From Alphaproteobacteria bacterium (GTDB taxonomy: Bacteria > Pseudomonadota > Alphaproteobacteria > SHVZ01): a stretch of 54,337 nt of DNA. Below are positions 8,089 through 16,604 of the stretch, in pieces; position 1 is the stretch's first letter; each line of letters starts with the position of its first letter. The stretch is taken from positions 1 to 54,337 of the forward strand of contig VGEH01000011.1 of the NCBI GenBank assembly GCA_016869375.1. The letters run 5' to 3'. A program made the position numbers and the translations under genes. A model generated the notes under the pieces. The model saw only the letters and a program-made list of their open reading frames with translations. It was not told where the DNA came from and searched no databases.

Positions 8089-8366
8089 AGCGTTGCACCC
8101 TGGCCGGGCCCTATGCCGGGGTCGAGGCGCTCTATGTCGACCTCGCGCGCCAGCTGGCTCTTCCCGGACACTTCGGCGCCAATCTGGATGCGCTCTGGGA
8201 TGCGCTTACCCGCGATGTCGAGGGGCCGATCGAGATCGTCTGGCTCGATTTCGCCAACGCCCGGAAGATCCTCGGTCCGGCCGTCGAGCGGATCAGAGCG
8301 ACGCTCGAAGAGGCTGCGTCAGAAAGACCGGATCTGCGGGTGGTGATAGGCGGCGCGAATGACTAG
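8085..8366 (+). CDS. Barstar-family ribonuclease inhibitor
   Basis: A 93-residue barstar fold: GVEALYVDLARQLALPGHFG and NLDALWDALTRDVEGPIEIVW are hallmarks of the barnase-binding helix and loop. It should bind and block the RNase encoded immediately upstream while the enzyme is still in the cytoplasm. The start is GTG at 8085, overlapping the RNase stop; translation is therefore likely coupled. A later in-frame ATG is absent near the domain start, which supports the GTG. Confidence 0.9.
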   Translation: MKRCTLAGPYAGVEALYVDLARQLALPGHFGANLDALWDALTRDVEGPIEIVWLDFANARKILGPAVERIRATLEEAASERPDLRVVIGGAND

Positions 8367-8375
8367 ATTCCCACC

Positions 8376-8570
8376 ATGAACACGTTCTTTGTCGTCCTGA
8401 TCGTGATCGCGATGATCGCTACGCTGGGCGCGCTCCTCTTCGGCCTTGTCACCATGGCGCGCGGCGGCGTGGGGGCGGCCCAGCGCTCGAACAAGTTCAT
8501 GCGCTACCGAGTTATCCTGCAGGCGGTCGCGATCGGGCTCTTCGCTCTTCTGATGATGCTGACGCGCTGA
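8376..8570 (+). CDS. Twin-transmembrane HIG1-domain protein
   Basis: A 64-residue inner-membrane protein with two hydrophobic helices (about 3-25 and 45-62) joined by a basic loop containing RSNKFMRYRVILQ. This matches the bacterial HIG1/twin-transmembrane family, often found next to cobalamin adenosyltransferase in alphaproteobacteria and related to respiratory-complex assembly factors. Its stop overlaps the adenosyltransferase start (TGATG). Function in bacteria is poorly known. Confidence 0.8.
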   Translation: MNTFFVVLIVIAMIATLGALLFGLVTMARGGVGAAQRSNKFMRYRVILQAVAIGLFALLMMLTR

Positions 8571-9118
8571 TGGTCCGGCTCTCCCGGATCTATACCAAGG
8601 GTGGCGACAAGGGCCGGACCTCGCTCGGCGGCGGCAAGCGCGTGCCGAAGCACGCGCTGCGCGTCGAAGCCTACGGCACGGTCGATGAGGCGAACGCCGC
8701 GATCGGACTCGCCCGGCTGCACGCCTCCAAAGCGTCGGATGCGATGCTGGCGCGGATCCAGAACGATCTCTTCGACCTCGGTGCCGATCTCTGCCGGCCG
8801 GGCACTGACGGCCTTCGCGTTGCCGAGGTTCAGGTCGCGCGCCTCGAACACGAGATCGATGCGATGAACGAGCGGCTGAAGCCGCTCGACTCCTTCGTGC
8901 TCCCCGGCGGCACACCCTCGTCGGCGGCTCTGCATCTGGCACGCACCATCGTTCGCCGCGCCGAGCGCGCGATCACGCGGCTGGCCGAGAAGGAGGAGGT
9001 GTCGGCGATCGCCATCCGCTACGCCAACCGCCTCTCGGATCACCTTTTCGTCCTGGCCCGCGCCGAGAATGATGGCGGCGCCAAGGATGTGCTCTGGGTT
9101 CCCGGCCAGAACCGCTGA
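8570..9118 (+). CDS. PduO-type cob(I)alamin adenosyltransferase
   Basis: This 182-residue enzyme transfers the adenosyl group of ATP to cob(I)alamin to give coenzyme B12. The N-terminal IYTKGGDKGRTSLGGGKRVP is the ATP-binding signature; DLFDLGADLCRPG and the C-terminal RRAERAITRL plus NRLSDHLFVLAR complete the PduO motif set. Length is normal for the family. It is translationally coupled to the twin-transmembrane gene. Confidence 0.92.
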   Translation: MVRLSRIYTKGGDKGRTSLGGGKRVPKHALRVEAYGTVDEANAAIGLARLHASKASDAMLARIQNDLFDLGADLCRPGTDGLRVAEVQVARLEHEIDAMNERLKPLDSFVLPGGTPSSAALHLARTIVRRAERAITRLAEKEEVSAIAIRYANRLSDHLFVLARAENDGGAKDVLWVPGQNR

Positions 9119-9170
9119 GAGCACAAAGATTCAAGACGCCGCCGGCGCGATGTGACCTGCTCAGCGGGTC

Positions 9171-9767
9171 ATGACCCTCGACCAGGCCGGCGCCTTCTTC
9201 CTCTTTGCCTTCGTCGCTGCGATCACGCCGGGGCCGAGCAACGTGCTGTTGACCGCGACCGGTGCCCAGGCTGGCTTCTGGCGCGGGCTGCCTTGTGCCT
9301 TCGGCGTTTCGGCCGGCATGGGCTCGCTGATGTTCCTGGCGGCGCTCGGCCTTGGCTCCGTCCTGATCGGCCTGCCGGACGTCATGACCGCGATCCGCTT
9401 CGGCGGCGCGGCGTTCCTCCTCTGGCTCGCCTGGAAGATAGCGACCGCGCCTGTCGGTTCCGGGCAGGCAGCCGGCAAGCCGACGGGCTTCCTCGGCGCC
9501 GCGGCGCTGCAATGGGTCAACCCGAAGGCCTGGATGGTCGCGACCGGCGCCGTCGCCACCTACCTGCAGGCCGGGAGCGGTGCGGCGGTCGTTCAGGCGC
9601 TGCTCTTCGCGCTCGTCTTCGTCTCGGCCGCCTTCCCTAGCAACCTGATCTGGCTCGGCTTCGGCGCCACCGCGCAACGCCTGCTTGCGGACGCCCGGCG
9701 CGGCCGCATCTTCAACATTGTCATGGGCGTGACGCTGGCGGCATCCGTTCTGTTTATCCTCCGCTAG
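9171..9767 (+). CDS. LysE-family exporter
   Basis: A 198-residue membrane protein with about six hydrophobic segments. The opening FLFAFVAAITPGPSNVLLTA is the LysE/RhtB signature, and AALQWVNPKAWMVATGA is the matching central motif. Such proteins export amino acids or their analogues. The gene stands alone between the adenosyltransferase and the etf operon, so no substrate can be inferred from its context. Confidence 0.88.
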   Translation: MTLDQAGAFFLFAFVAAITPGPSNVLLTATGAQAGFWRGLPCAFGVSAGMGSLMFLAALGLGSVLIGLPDVMTAIRFGGAAFLLWLAWKIATAPVGSGQAAGKPTGFLGAAALQWVNPKAWMVATGAVATYLQAGSGAAVVQALLFALVFVSAAFPSNLIWLGFGATAQRLLADARRGRIFNIVMGVTLAASVLFILR

Positions 9768-9863
9768 ATCTGGTTAACGGCGGCGGGGCGGGCGTCTTGA
9801 CGCGGTGCAGCATGGCGTCTACACCAGCCCACCCCTCCCCTCAAATCAGACGATGGGCACGAA

Positions 9864-10616
9864 ATGAAAGTGCTGGTCGCGGTCAAGCGGGTCGTCGACT
9901 TCAACGTCAAGGTCCGCGTCAAAGCCGACAAGACGGGCGTCGAGACCGCCAACGTGAAGATGTCGATGAATCCCTTCGACGAAATCGGCGTCGAAGAGGC
10001 GATCCGCCTCAAGGAAGCCGGCAAGGCGACCGAGGTCGTCGCCGTCTCTGTCGGCGTCGCCCAGGCGCAGGAGACGATCCGCACCGCGCTTGCCATGGGC
10101 GCCGACCGCGGTATCCATGTGCAGACCGATGCCGAGCTTCAGCCGCTCGCGGTGGCGAAGCTGCTCAAGGCCGTGGTCGAGAAGGAGCAGCCGAAGCTCG
10201 TCATCCTCGGCAAGCAGGCGATCGACGACGATTGCAACCAGACCGGCCAGATGCTGGCCGCGCTGCTGGGCTGGTCCCAGGGCACCTTCGCCTCGAAGAT
10301 CGCGCCTGAGGGCGATGCGATGACGGTGACCCGAGAGGTCGACGGCGGTCTCGAGACCGTGCAGCTCAAGCTCCCGGCGATTGTCACCACTGACCTTCGG
10401 CTCAACGAGCCGCGCTACGCCTCGCTGCCCAACATCATGAAGGCGAAGAAGAAGCCGATCGAGGCGCTGACGCCCGATGCGCTCGGCGTCGATCCGGCGC
10501 CGCGCCTGGTCACGCTCAAGGTCGAGGAGCCGCCGAAGCGCAAATCCGGCGTCAAGGTCGGATCTGTCGCCGAACTGGTCGAGAAGCTGCGTACCGAAGC
10601 GAAGGTGATCCCATGA
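9864..10616 (+). CDS. etfB: Electron transfer flavoprotein subunit beta
   Basis: The 250-residue EtfB binds AMP and, with EtfA, carries electrons from acyl-CoA dehydrogenases to ETF-ubiquinone oxidoreductase. The opening [20 protein letters not shown], the central [20 protein letters not shown] and the family signature around [21 protein letters not shown] are all present. It overlaps etfA by four bases, matching the one-to-one subunit need. An ATG-type start with a modest upstream GGG is used. Confidence 0.96.
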   Translation: MKVLVAVKRVVDFNVKVRVKADKTGVETANVKMSMNPFDEIGVEEAIRLKEAGKATEVVAVSVGVAQAQETIRTALAMGADRGIHVQTDAELQPLAVAKLLKAVVEKEQPKLVILGKQAIDDDCNQTGQMLAALLGWSQGTFASKIAPEGDAMTVTREVDGGLETVQLKLPAIVTTDLRLNEPRYASLPNIMKAKKKPIEALTPDALGVDPAPRLVTLKVEEPPKRKSGVKVGSVAELVEKLRTEAKVIP

Positions 10617-11554
10617 GCGTCCTCGTCCTCGCCGAGCACGACAACGCCTCGCTCAAGGCAGCGACGCTGAACGCCGTCACCGCCGCCGCCAAGATCGGCG
10701 GCGACGTCGAGGTGCTGGTCGCTGGCCAGAATTGCGACGCTGCGGCGCAAGCGGCGTCGAACGTCGCCGGCGTCAAGAAGGTGCTGGTCGCCGACTCCGC
10801 CGAATATGCCAACGCGCTGGCGGAGAACCTGGCGCCGCTGATCGTCGAGCTCGCGAAGTCGCGCAGCCACGTGCTCGCTGCGGCCACGACCAACGGCAAG
10901 AACGTGATGCCGCGCGTCGCAGCCCTGCTCGACGTGGCTCAGATCTCCGAGATCATCGAGGTTGTCTCTGCCGACACCTTTGTCCGCCCGATCTACGCAG
11001 GCAACGCGATGGCGACGGTGCAGTCCAAGGACGCGGTCAAGATCGTCACCGTTCGTGCCACCGGCTTCGATCCGGCGGCGGCGACCGGCGGATCGGCTTC
11101 GATCGAGAAGGTCGCAGCCAAGGGTGCGGCCGGTCTCTCGGAGTTCAAGGGCTCGGAGCTCTCCAAGTCGGAGCGGCCGGAGCTGACCTCGGCCCGCATC
11201 GTCATCTCGGGCGGCCGCGGCATGCAGTCCGGCGACAACTTCAAGCTCCTCGAATCCGTCGCCGACAAGCTCGGCGCCGCGGTCGGCGCCAGCCGCGCGG
11301 CGGTCGATGCCGGCTTCGTTCCCAACGATTATCAGGTTGGCCAGACCGGCAAGATCGTCGCCCCCGATCTCTATGTGGCGGTCGGCATCTCCGGCGCGAT
11401 CCAGCATCTTGCCGGTATGAAGGACTCGAAGGTCATCGTCGCGATCAACAAGGACGAGGAAGCGCCGATCTTCCAGGTCGCCGATTACGGCCTCGTCGGC
11501 GACCTATTCAAGGTCGTGCCCGAGCTCGACGCCGAGCTCGCCAAGGGACGCTGA
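10613..11554 (+). CDS. etfA: Electron transfer flavoprotein subunit alpha
   Basis: The 313-residue EtfA carries the FAD. The C-terminal FAD-binding domain shows [40 protein letters not shown] and [20 protein letters not shown]. The N-terminal domain contacts EtfB. ATG at 10613 overlaps the etfB stop, and the 3-hydroxybutyryl-CoA dehydrogenase gene starts two bases after its stop, forming a beta-oxidation electron-transfer operon. Confidence 0.96.
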   Translation: MSVLVLAEHDNASLKAATLNAVTAAAKIGGDVEVLVAGQNCDAAAQAASNVAGVKKVLVADSAEYANALAENLAPLIVELAKSRSHVLAAATTNGKNVMPRVAALLDVAQISEIIEVVSADTFVRPIYAGNAMATVQSKDAVKIVTVRATGFDPAAATGGSASIEKVAAKGAAGLSEFKGSELSKSERPELTSARIVISGGRGMQSGDNFKLLESVADKLGAAVGASRAAVDAGFVPNDYQVGQTGKIVAPDLYVAVGISGAIQHLAGMKDSKVIVAINKDEEAPIFQVADYGLVGDLFKVVPELDAELAKGR

Positions 11555-11556
11555 CC

Positions 11557-12429
11557 ATGATCAAGACCATCGGCGTCATCGGCGCCGGCCAGATGGGCAG
11601 CGGCATCGCGCATGTCGCGGCGCTGTCGGGCTACGATGTCCGCCTCTCGGACATCAGCGAGGACGCGCTCAAGCGCGCCGTCGACAGCATCGGCAAGAAC
11701 CTCGACCGTCAGGTCACCCGTGGCAAGGCGACCCAGGCCGACAAGGATGCGGCGATGAAGCGCATCGCCACCGTCACCGACATGAGCAAGCTCCGCGGCT
11801 GCGACATCGTCGTCGAGGCGGCGACCGAGAACGAGGACGTCAAGCGTGGCATCTTCAAGAAGCTGGTGCCGGAGTTGGGTCCCGAGACGATCATCGCTAC
11901 CAACACCTCGTCGATCTCGATCACGCGTCTTGCGGCCTCGACGGACCGGCCCGGCAAGTTCATCGGCATGCATTTCATGAATCCGGTGCCGGTGATGCAG
12001 CTGGTCGAGCTCATCCGAGGCATCGCCACCGACGAGGAGACCTTCAAGTCGGTCAAGGATCTGGCGATCAAGCTGGGCAAGACCCCGGCGACCGCCGAGG
12101 ACTTCCCGGCCTTCATCGTCAACCGGGTCCTGCTGCCGATGATCAACGAGGCCGTGTACACGCTCTACGAGGGCGTGGGATCGGTCGAGGCGATCGACAC
12201 CGCGATGCGGCTCGGCGCCAACCATCCGATGGGGCCGCTCGAGCTCGCCGACTTCATCGGTCTCGATACCTGCCTCGCCATCATGCAGGTGCTGCATGAG
12301 GGCCTGTCGGATTCGAAATACCGGCCTTGTCCGCTCTTGGTAAAGTACGTCGAGGCCGGCTGGCTCGGCCGCAAGACCAAGCGCGGCTTCTACGACTATT
12401 CGGGCGAGAAGCCGGTCCCGACGCGTTAG
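11557..12429 (+). CDS. 3-hydroxybutyryl-CoA dehydrogenase
   Basis: The 290-residue enzyme oxidises 3-hydroxybutyryl-CoA with NAD(P). The Rossmann motif [18 protein letters not shown] opens the protein; the catalytic His lies in [16 protein letters not shown], and [16 protein letters not shown] plus [17 protein letters not shown] form the C-terminal dimer and substrate domain. It is the usual partner of etfBA in this phylum, serving butyrate or polyhydroxybutyrate metabolism. ATG 11557 directly follows the etfA stop. Confidence 0.94.
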   Translation: MIKTIGVIGAGQMGSGIAHVAALSGYDVRLSDISEDALKRAVDSIGKNLDRQVTRGKATQADKDAAMKRIATVTDMSKLRGCDIVVEAATENEDVKRGIFKKLVPELGPETIIATNTSSISITRLAASTDRPGKFIGMHFMNPVPVMQLVELIRGIATDEETFKSVKDLAIKLGKTPATAEDFPAFIVNRVLLPMINEAVYTLYEGVGSVEAIDTAMRLGANHPMGPLELADFIGLDTCLAIMQVLHEGLSDSKYRPCPLLVKYVEAGWLGRKTKRGFYDYSGEKPVPTR

Positions 12430-12566
12430 GCCTCGGTACCAGGGTGCCGCTGCGGCCGCACAAGCTGAGCACGCAACCCGACGCCTATTTGGACGGTCCT
12501 GGGCGTCACCCGGCGCGCTTCTGTGCCCCCCGCCGGCACGTCAACGCAAACGCCAGGAACCCAGCC

Positions 12567-12833
12567 ATTCGTAAGTCGATCTTCGCCCTCGCGATCGGCG
12601 CCATCTTCGCCGCCAGCGCCTATGCCTCTGCTCAGGCTTCGGCCCAGACCACCACGATCATCAAGGAGCGGCCCGGCCACATCACCGTGGTGAAGCGGAA
12701 GCCCATGAAGAAGGTTGTCGTCGTGAAGGAGCGTACGCCCCGCCGGGTAGTGCACGTCCATCGCGACGGCTCGCGGACGGTCGTCGTCCGCCCGCGTCCG
12801 ACCCGCCAGATCACGCTCATCCGCCGCGACTAA
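12567..12833 (+). CDS. Small basic secreted protein, apparent ATT start
   Basis: From codon 12567 the frame reads IRKSIFALAIGAIFAASAYA, a clean signal peptide with Ala-X-Ala-type cleavage near residue 27, then a mature chain of about 60 residues rich in Val, Arg and Lys (repeats such as KKVVVVKE and RRVVHVH). AGGAA lies 8-9 bases before ATT, the normal spacing. No ATG or GTG opens the signal peptide; the nearest in-frame alternatives are TTG 12489 and GTG 12444, which would give an unusually long N-terminus. A terminator follows at 12856. The domain is not recognised; small secreted proteins of this look are common in alphaproteobacteria. Confidence 0.6.
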   Translation: MRKSIFALAIGAIFAASAYASAQASAQTTTIIKERPGHITVVKRKPMKKVVVVKERTPRRVVHVHRDGSRTVVVRPRPTRQITLIRRD

Positions 12834-12855
12834 TCTGAGCGAGCAAACCGAAAAA

Positions 12856-12883
12856 GGCGGCCCGGATGGCCGCCTCTTTGTTT
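12856..12883 (+). terminator. Rho-independent terminator
   Basis: GGCGGCC and GGCCGCC pair as a perfect seven-base stem around a five-base loop, preceded by five A and followed by TCTTTGTTT. It lies 23 bases after the stop of the small secreted protein and probably ends the etfBA-dehydrogenase-secreted protein transcript. The A run upstream may let it work in both directions for the convergent gene at 12944. Confidence 0.8.
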
Positions 12884-12943
12884 CGGCCTCCGGTCCTGAC
12901 CGGCGGCGCGTCGGACCTCTGCGCGATCACCGGTTCCGGCCCG

Positions 12944-14461
12944 CTAAGCCGGTACTTCCTCGGCTAGCTTGTGCCTCAGTGCCTCGGCTATCACGGACGG
13001 CACCAGGTGATAGTCGTCAATGTGGGCGAACGCCGAGGCGGCAGAGGTTCCGTAGACATCGATGAATGCTATGCCGCGTCGCCGGCAGGCGCTATCGAGC
13101 GCGGCATTGTAGCTTTTGATCACTTGGTGAAGCTCCGACATCTGCGCCGCCCCAGCATGTCCGGCACGAGGAGCCGGCACGCCGAGACAACCGACCACGT
13201 GCTGCTCGGCCGCGAGCTCCATCAACGTGTCGACGAGGCGGCCGGCAAGCCGAGCTGTCACTGATTCGAAAGCGGCGCTTCCGCCTTGACGCCTCTCGGT
13301 CACGAGATGCCCCGACATCCGGCAATCGACTTCACCAAACCCGAAGATGACGGGTGCCGATGACCGGCATCCTTTGAGGCGCTCGCTGATTTCGACGCCA
13401 CCGATGCCGCGGGCAATCGAGTGAGCGGTCTGTCCGACCAAGCAATGCGCCTGAATCCTGTGATCCTGTCCGCGCCATCGCGTAATGACGCCGTGGGCGC
13501 TGAGTGAATGGCTGTCGCCGATGTATTGAATCTCCGGCAGGGACGCGCGGCAATCCGCGGGATTGTGCCGCCACCAGTCGATGAGACGTCGGACAAAGCG
13601 AGCATACACGATGCCGCTAGCCGCACCGGCGGCGGCGTAGCGGTCCTCCGGGAAGCGATTGAGAATCGCCATCGCGGCATCCGGACGGTCCTTGACGAAC
13701 AGTATGGCGGCGACTCCCGCGGCGACTAGGATCTCGACAACGCTGCCGTTCCCGAGCAGCGCCAGCGTTCGCAAGCCGTGGCGAACTGCTTCGGAGCGGC
13801 CGCTTCGGCTAGTGACATGAAATAGCTGCGCCATGCCGTCTGCGTGGCTCGGATCGTGGCAGATGATACGGCGCAACAGAGCCTGGATCTCCGCAACCGG
13901 GAGAAGTCCTTTGACGGCGTTGACTCCGTCGGTGAGGACGCTTGCGGTGCGCGATATGGCCTGCAATCGGCGGAGGCGGAGGTGGCCGCTTTCTAGATCG
14001 CCGCGGCGCCGGGCCAAGCGCGCTTCGAGAATGAAGGTCAGCTCGAGGGCGGGATGGAGGGCGGTCAGCTTGCGTACGATCGTCTCGGCGCTGTCTTCGG
14101 CCCCAGAGTCGAGGGCTTTGGCCGCGCATCTGGCGACCAGGTCCGCGGCAGCCGGAGTGATCGCGTCCTCGACAAGACCGACGAGCAACGTCAAGGACTG
14201 GGTTGCGGTTTCTTCTTCTCCAACCATTGCCAGGGAGATAGCGGCGTTCAACCGGCCTTCGGCGCTCGTCGAATTCGATAACGCCGCCAAGCGCCGGAAC
14301 CAGTCGGCAGCGGCGACATGGAAGCCATGCGTGTGGAGGGATCGCGCGAGGCTGCTAACCGCATCGATGTCGCTAGGCCCTTGGACGAGACGAGCTTCCT
14401 GGTCGCTAGTCGAGAGACCGCTTTCGGTTTCGGCTGGGCCTGACACCTCAGGGCTAGCCAC
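12944..14461 (-). CDS. TPR-like repeat protein with C-terminal SGNH hydrolase-like domain
   Basis: The 505-residue protein has an all-helical N-terminal part (about 30-300) of the TPR type and a C-terminal domain with SGNH/GDSL hydrolase blocks: YIGDSHS (nucleophile Ser317), GFGEVDCR (about 374-381) and IDDYHLVP, where D482 and H485 complete the triad. No signal peptide is seen. The family includes glycan O-acetyl esterases and transferases, so a surface-polysaccharide role is plausible but unproven. It overlaps the end of the TlpA-like gene by eight bases and is probably co-transcribed with it. Confidence 0.65.
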   Translation of the reverse strand: MASPEVSGPAETESGLSTSDQEARLVQGPSDIDAVSSLARSLHTHGFHVAAADWFRRLAALSNSTSAEGRLNAAISLAMVGEEETATQSLTLLVGLVEDAITPAAADLVARCAAKALDSGAEDSAETIVRKLTALHPALELTFILEARLARRRGDLESGHLRLRRLQAISRTASVLTDGVNAVKGLLPVAEIQALLRRIICHDPSHADGMAQLFHVTSRSGRSEAVRHGLRTLALLGNGSVVEILVAAGVAAILFVKDRPDAAMAILNRFPEDRYAAAGAASGIVYARFVRRLIDWWRHNPADCRASLPEIQYIGDSHSLSAHGVITRWRGQDHRIQAHCLVGQTAHSIARGIGGVEISERLKGCRSSAPVIFGFGEVDCRMSGHLVTERRQGGSAAFESVTARLAGRLVDTLMELAAEQHVVGCLGVPAPRAGHAGAAQMSELHQVIKSYNAALDSACRRRGIAFIDVYGTSAASAFAHIDDYHLVPSVIAEALRHKLAEEVPA

Positions 14462-15041
14462 GGGCCTTGATCGGTGACGGATCGCTCTTTTCGACGAGAT
14501 AGCGGCGAATCAGCGCCTCGGCGTCCTTCGAATCCCAGGCAGCATCGCCCTCCATTCGTCCGACCTCGTGTCCGGTGCGATCGACCAGCAACGTCGTCGG
14601 CAGGCCGCGCACGCCGGACGAGCGCGTGAACTTCATGTCCTGGTCGAGATAGATCGGCAGTTTCTTCAGACCGGCCTTTTCGTAGAAGGGCTCGACCACC
14701 TTGAGGCCGGCACGGTCGGAGGCGATCGGCAACACGGCGAAGTCGTTGCCGCCGAGGCTCGCTTCCAGGCGGTCGAGAGACGGCATCTCGGCGACACAGG
14801 GGCTGCACCAAGTCGCCCAATAATTGACCAGCAGCACCCGCCCCTTGAAGTCGGCAAGGTTCGTCGGCTCCCCCGCCCTGGTCTTGAACGGGGCCTCCGG
14901 CGCTGGCCGCGGCTTCGGATGCAGGGTAAACTTCTTCATCTGGCCCGCGAGCGGCGGCCGCCCGTCCGCCCAGGCGGCGCCGGTGGCTGTCGCGAGTCCT
15001 CCCGCCAGCACCAGCCGCCGCGTCATTCCCAAGCGATTCAT
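14454..15041 (-). CDS. TlpA-like periplasmic thioredoxin
   Basis: The 195-residue protein begins with a twin-arginine-like signal ([10 protein letters not shown] within the first 15 residues) and carries a TlpA/ResA-type thioredoxin fold with the redox motif [17 protein letters not shown] and the cis-Pro region [13 protein letters not shown]. It should act in the periplasm as a disulfide reductase, for example for cytochrome maturation. I chose ATG 15041; ATG 15026 is a workable alternative. The start codon lies only ten bases from that of divergent argH. Confidence 0.85.
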   Translation of the reverse strand: MNRLGMTRRLVLAGGLATATGAAWADGRPPLAGQMKKFTLHPKPRPAPEAPFKTRAGEPTNLADFKGRVLLVNYWATWCSPCVAEMPSLDRLEASLGGNDFAVLPIASDRAGLKVVEPFYEKAGLKKLPIYLDQDMKFTRSSGVRGLPTTLLVDRTGHEVGRMEGDAAWDSKDAEALIRRYLVEKSDPSPIKARG

Positions 15042-15051
15042 TCCAGGATAC

Positions 15052-16479
15052 ATGGCCCGCAAGACCTCCAAGACCTCCGCCCGCTCTGCCAAGGGGCGCT
15101 CCGCCAATGCACTGTGGGGCGGCCGCTTCTCGGGCGGCATGGCCGCCATCATGGAGCAGATCAACGCATCGATCGACTTCGACCGCCGGCTCTATGCCGA
15201 GGACATCCAGGGCTCGATCGCGCATGCCGAGATGCTGGCGGCCCAGAATATCATCTCAAAGGCCGATGCGAAGGCCATCGTGAAGGGGCTCCATCAGGTC
15301 AAAGCCGAGATCGAGGCGGGCAAGTTCAAGTTCTCGCGCGCGCTCGAGGACATCCACATGAACGTGGAGTCCCGCCTGTCCGAGATCATCGGCCGGCCGG
15401 CCGGCCGCCTGCACACCGCGCGTTCGCGCAACGACCAGATCGCGCTCGACTTCCGCCTCTGGGTCCGCCGGGCCATCGACGAGGCCGACGCGGCGCTCGG
15501 CGACCTCCAGGCGGCCCTGATCGAGCAGGCCGAGTCGCATGCCGGCACGATCATGCCGGGCTTCACGCATCTGCAGTCGGCGCAGCCGACGACGTTCGGC
15601 CACCACATGATGGCCTATGTCGAGATGATCGGCCGCGACCGCGGCCGCTTTCGTGATGCGCGCACGCGCCTGAACGAATGCCCGCTTGGCGCCGCCGCGC
15701 TCGCCGGTACCTCATTCCCGATCGACCGTCACCGCACGGCCAAAGCGCTCGGCTTCGACCGCCCGACCGCGAACTCCCTCGACTCCGTCGCAGCGCGCGA
15801 CTTCACCATCGAGTTCCTCGGAGCCTGCTCGATCTCGGCCATGCATCTCTCCCGGCTCGCCGAGGAGATCGTGATCTGGTGCTCGGCGCAGTTCCGGTTC
15901 GTGAAGCTGTCGGATGCCTTCACCACCGGCTCGTCGATCATGCCGCAGAAGCGCAACCCCGATGCCGCCGAGCTCGTCCGCGCCAAGGCCGGCCGCATCA
16001 TCGGCGCGCTGAATGCGTTGCTCATCGTCATGAAGGGTCTGCCGCTGACCTACGGCAAGGACATGCAGGAGGACAAGGAACCGACCTTCGATGCGGCCGA
16101 TGCTTTCGCGCTCGCCGTCGCCGCGACCGCCGGCATGGTCCGCGACATGAAGCCGAATGCCGAGGTATTGCGGGCCGCCGCGGCGCAGGGCTACGCGACC
16201 GCGACCGATCTCGCCGACTGGTGCGTGCGCACGATCGGCATTCCCTTCCGCGAAGCGCACCATGTCGCCGGCCGCGCGGTGAGGCTCGCCGAAGAGAAGG
16301 GTGTCGATCTCGGCGAGCTTTCGCTCAAGGATTTCCAGGGCATCGACAAGCGCATCACGAAGGACGTCTTCAAGGTGCTGACGGTCGAGCGCTCGGCCGC
16401 AAGCCGCGTCAGCTACGGCGGCACCGCGCCGGCCAATGTCCTGCGCCAGGCCAAGGCAGCGAGGAAGGCCTGGCTATGA
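15052..16479 (+). CDS. argH: Argininosuccinate lyase
   Basis: The 475-residue enzyme splits argininosuccinate into arginine and fumarate, the last step of arginine synthesis. After a 20-residue Lys/Ser/Arg-rich leader come [11 protein letters not shown], the helix [17 protein letters not shown] and the fumarase-superfamily signature [18 protein letters not shown]. Length is normal apart from the basic N-terminal extension. AGGA five bases upstream supports ATG 15052. Its stop overlaps the small lipoprotein gene by four bases. Confidence 0.95.
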   Translation: MARKTSKTSARSAKGRSANALWGGRFSGGMAAIMEQINASIDFDRRLYAEDIQGSIAHAEMLAAQNIISKADAKAIVKGLHQVKAEIEAGKFKFSRALEDIHMNVESRLSEIIGRPAGRLHTARSRNDQIALDFRLWVRRAIDEADAALGDLQAALIEQAESHAGTIMPGFTHLQSAQPTTFGHHMMAYVEMIGRDRGRFRDARTRLNECPLGAAALAGTSFPIDRHRTAKALGFDRPTANSLDSVAARDFTIEFLGACSISAMHLSRLAEEIVIWCSAQFRFVKLSDAFTTGSSIMPQKRNPDAAELVRAKAGRIIGALNALLIVMKGLPLTYGKDMQEDKEPTFDAADAFALAVAATAGMVRDMKPNAEVLRAAAAQGYATATDLADWCVRTIGIPFREAHHVAGRAVRLAEEKGVDLGELSLKDFQGIDKRITKDVFKVLTVERSAASRVSYGGTAPANVLRQAKAARKAWL

Positions 16480-16604
16480 GGGCGTTCGTGATCCTCCTCC
16501 TGCTGTCGGTCGTCGCGACCGCCTGCGGCAAGAAGCCGGGCACGCTGGATGTGCCCGAAGAGAGCAAGAACATCCCCTATCCGCGGACCTACCCGACCAA
16601 ATGA
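16476..16604 (+). CDS. Small lipoprotein, LptM-like
   Basis: A 42-residue lipoprotein: signal [20 protein letters not shown] with a lipobox ending at Cys17, then a short Pro-rich tail. It lies between argH and lysA with ATGA overlaps on both sides. This position and form match the LptM (YifL) family, which helps the LptD outer-membrane translocon form correct disulfides in enterobacteria. The assignment is by size and synteny; sequence similarity beyond the lipobox is weak. Confidence 0.75.
   Translation: MRAFVILLLLSVVATACGKKPGTLDVPEESKNIPYPRTYPTK

Noticed and set aside
10732..11556. In-frame extension upstream of the 3-hydroxybutyryl-CoA dehydrogenase, overlapping etfA
   Set aside because: Arg-rich shadow sequence; the Rossmann motif begins directly after ATG 11557.
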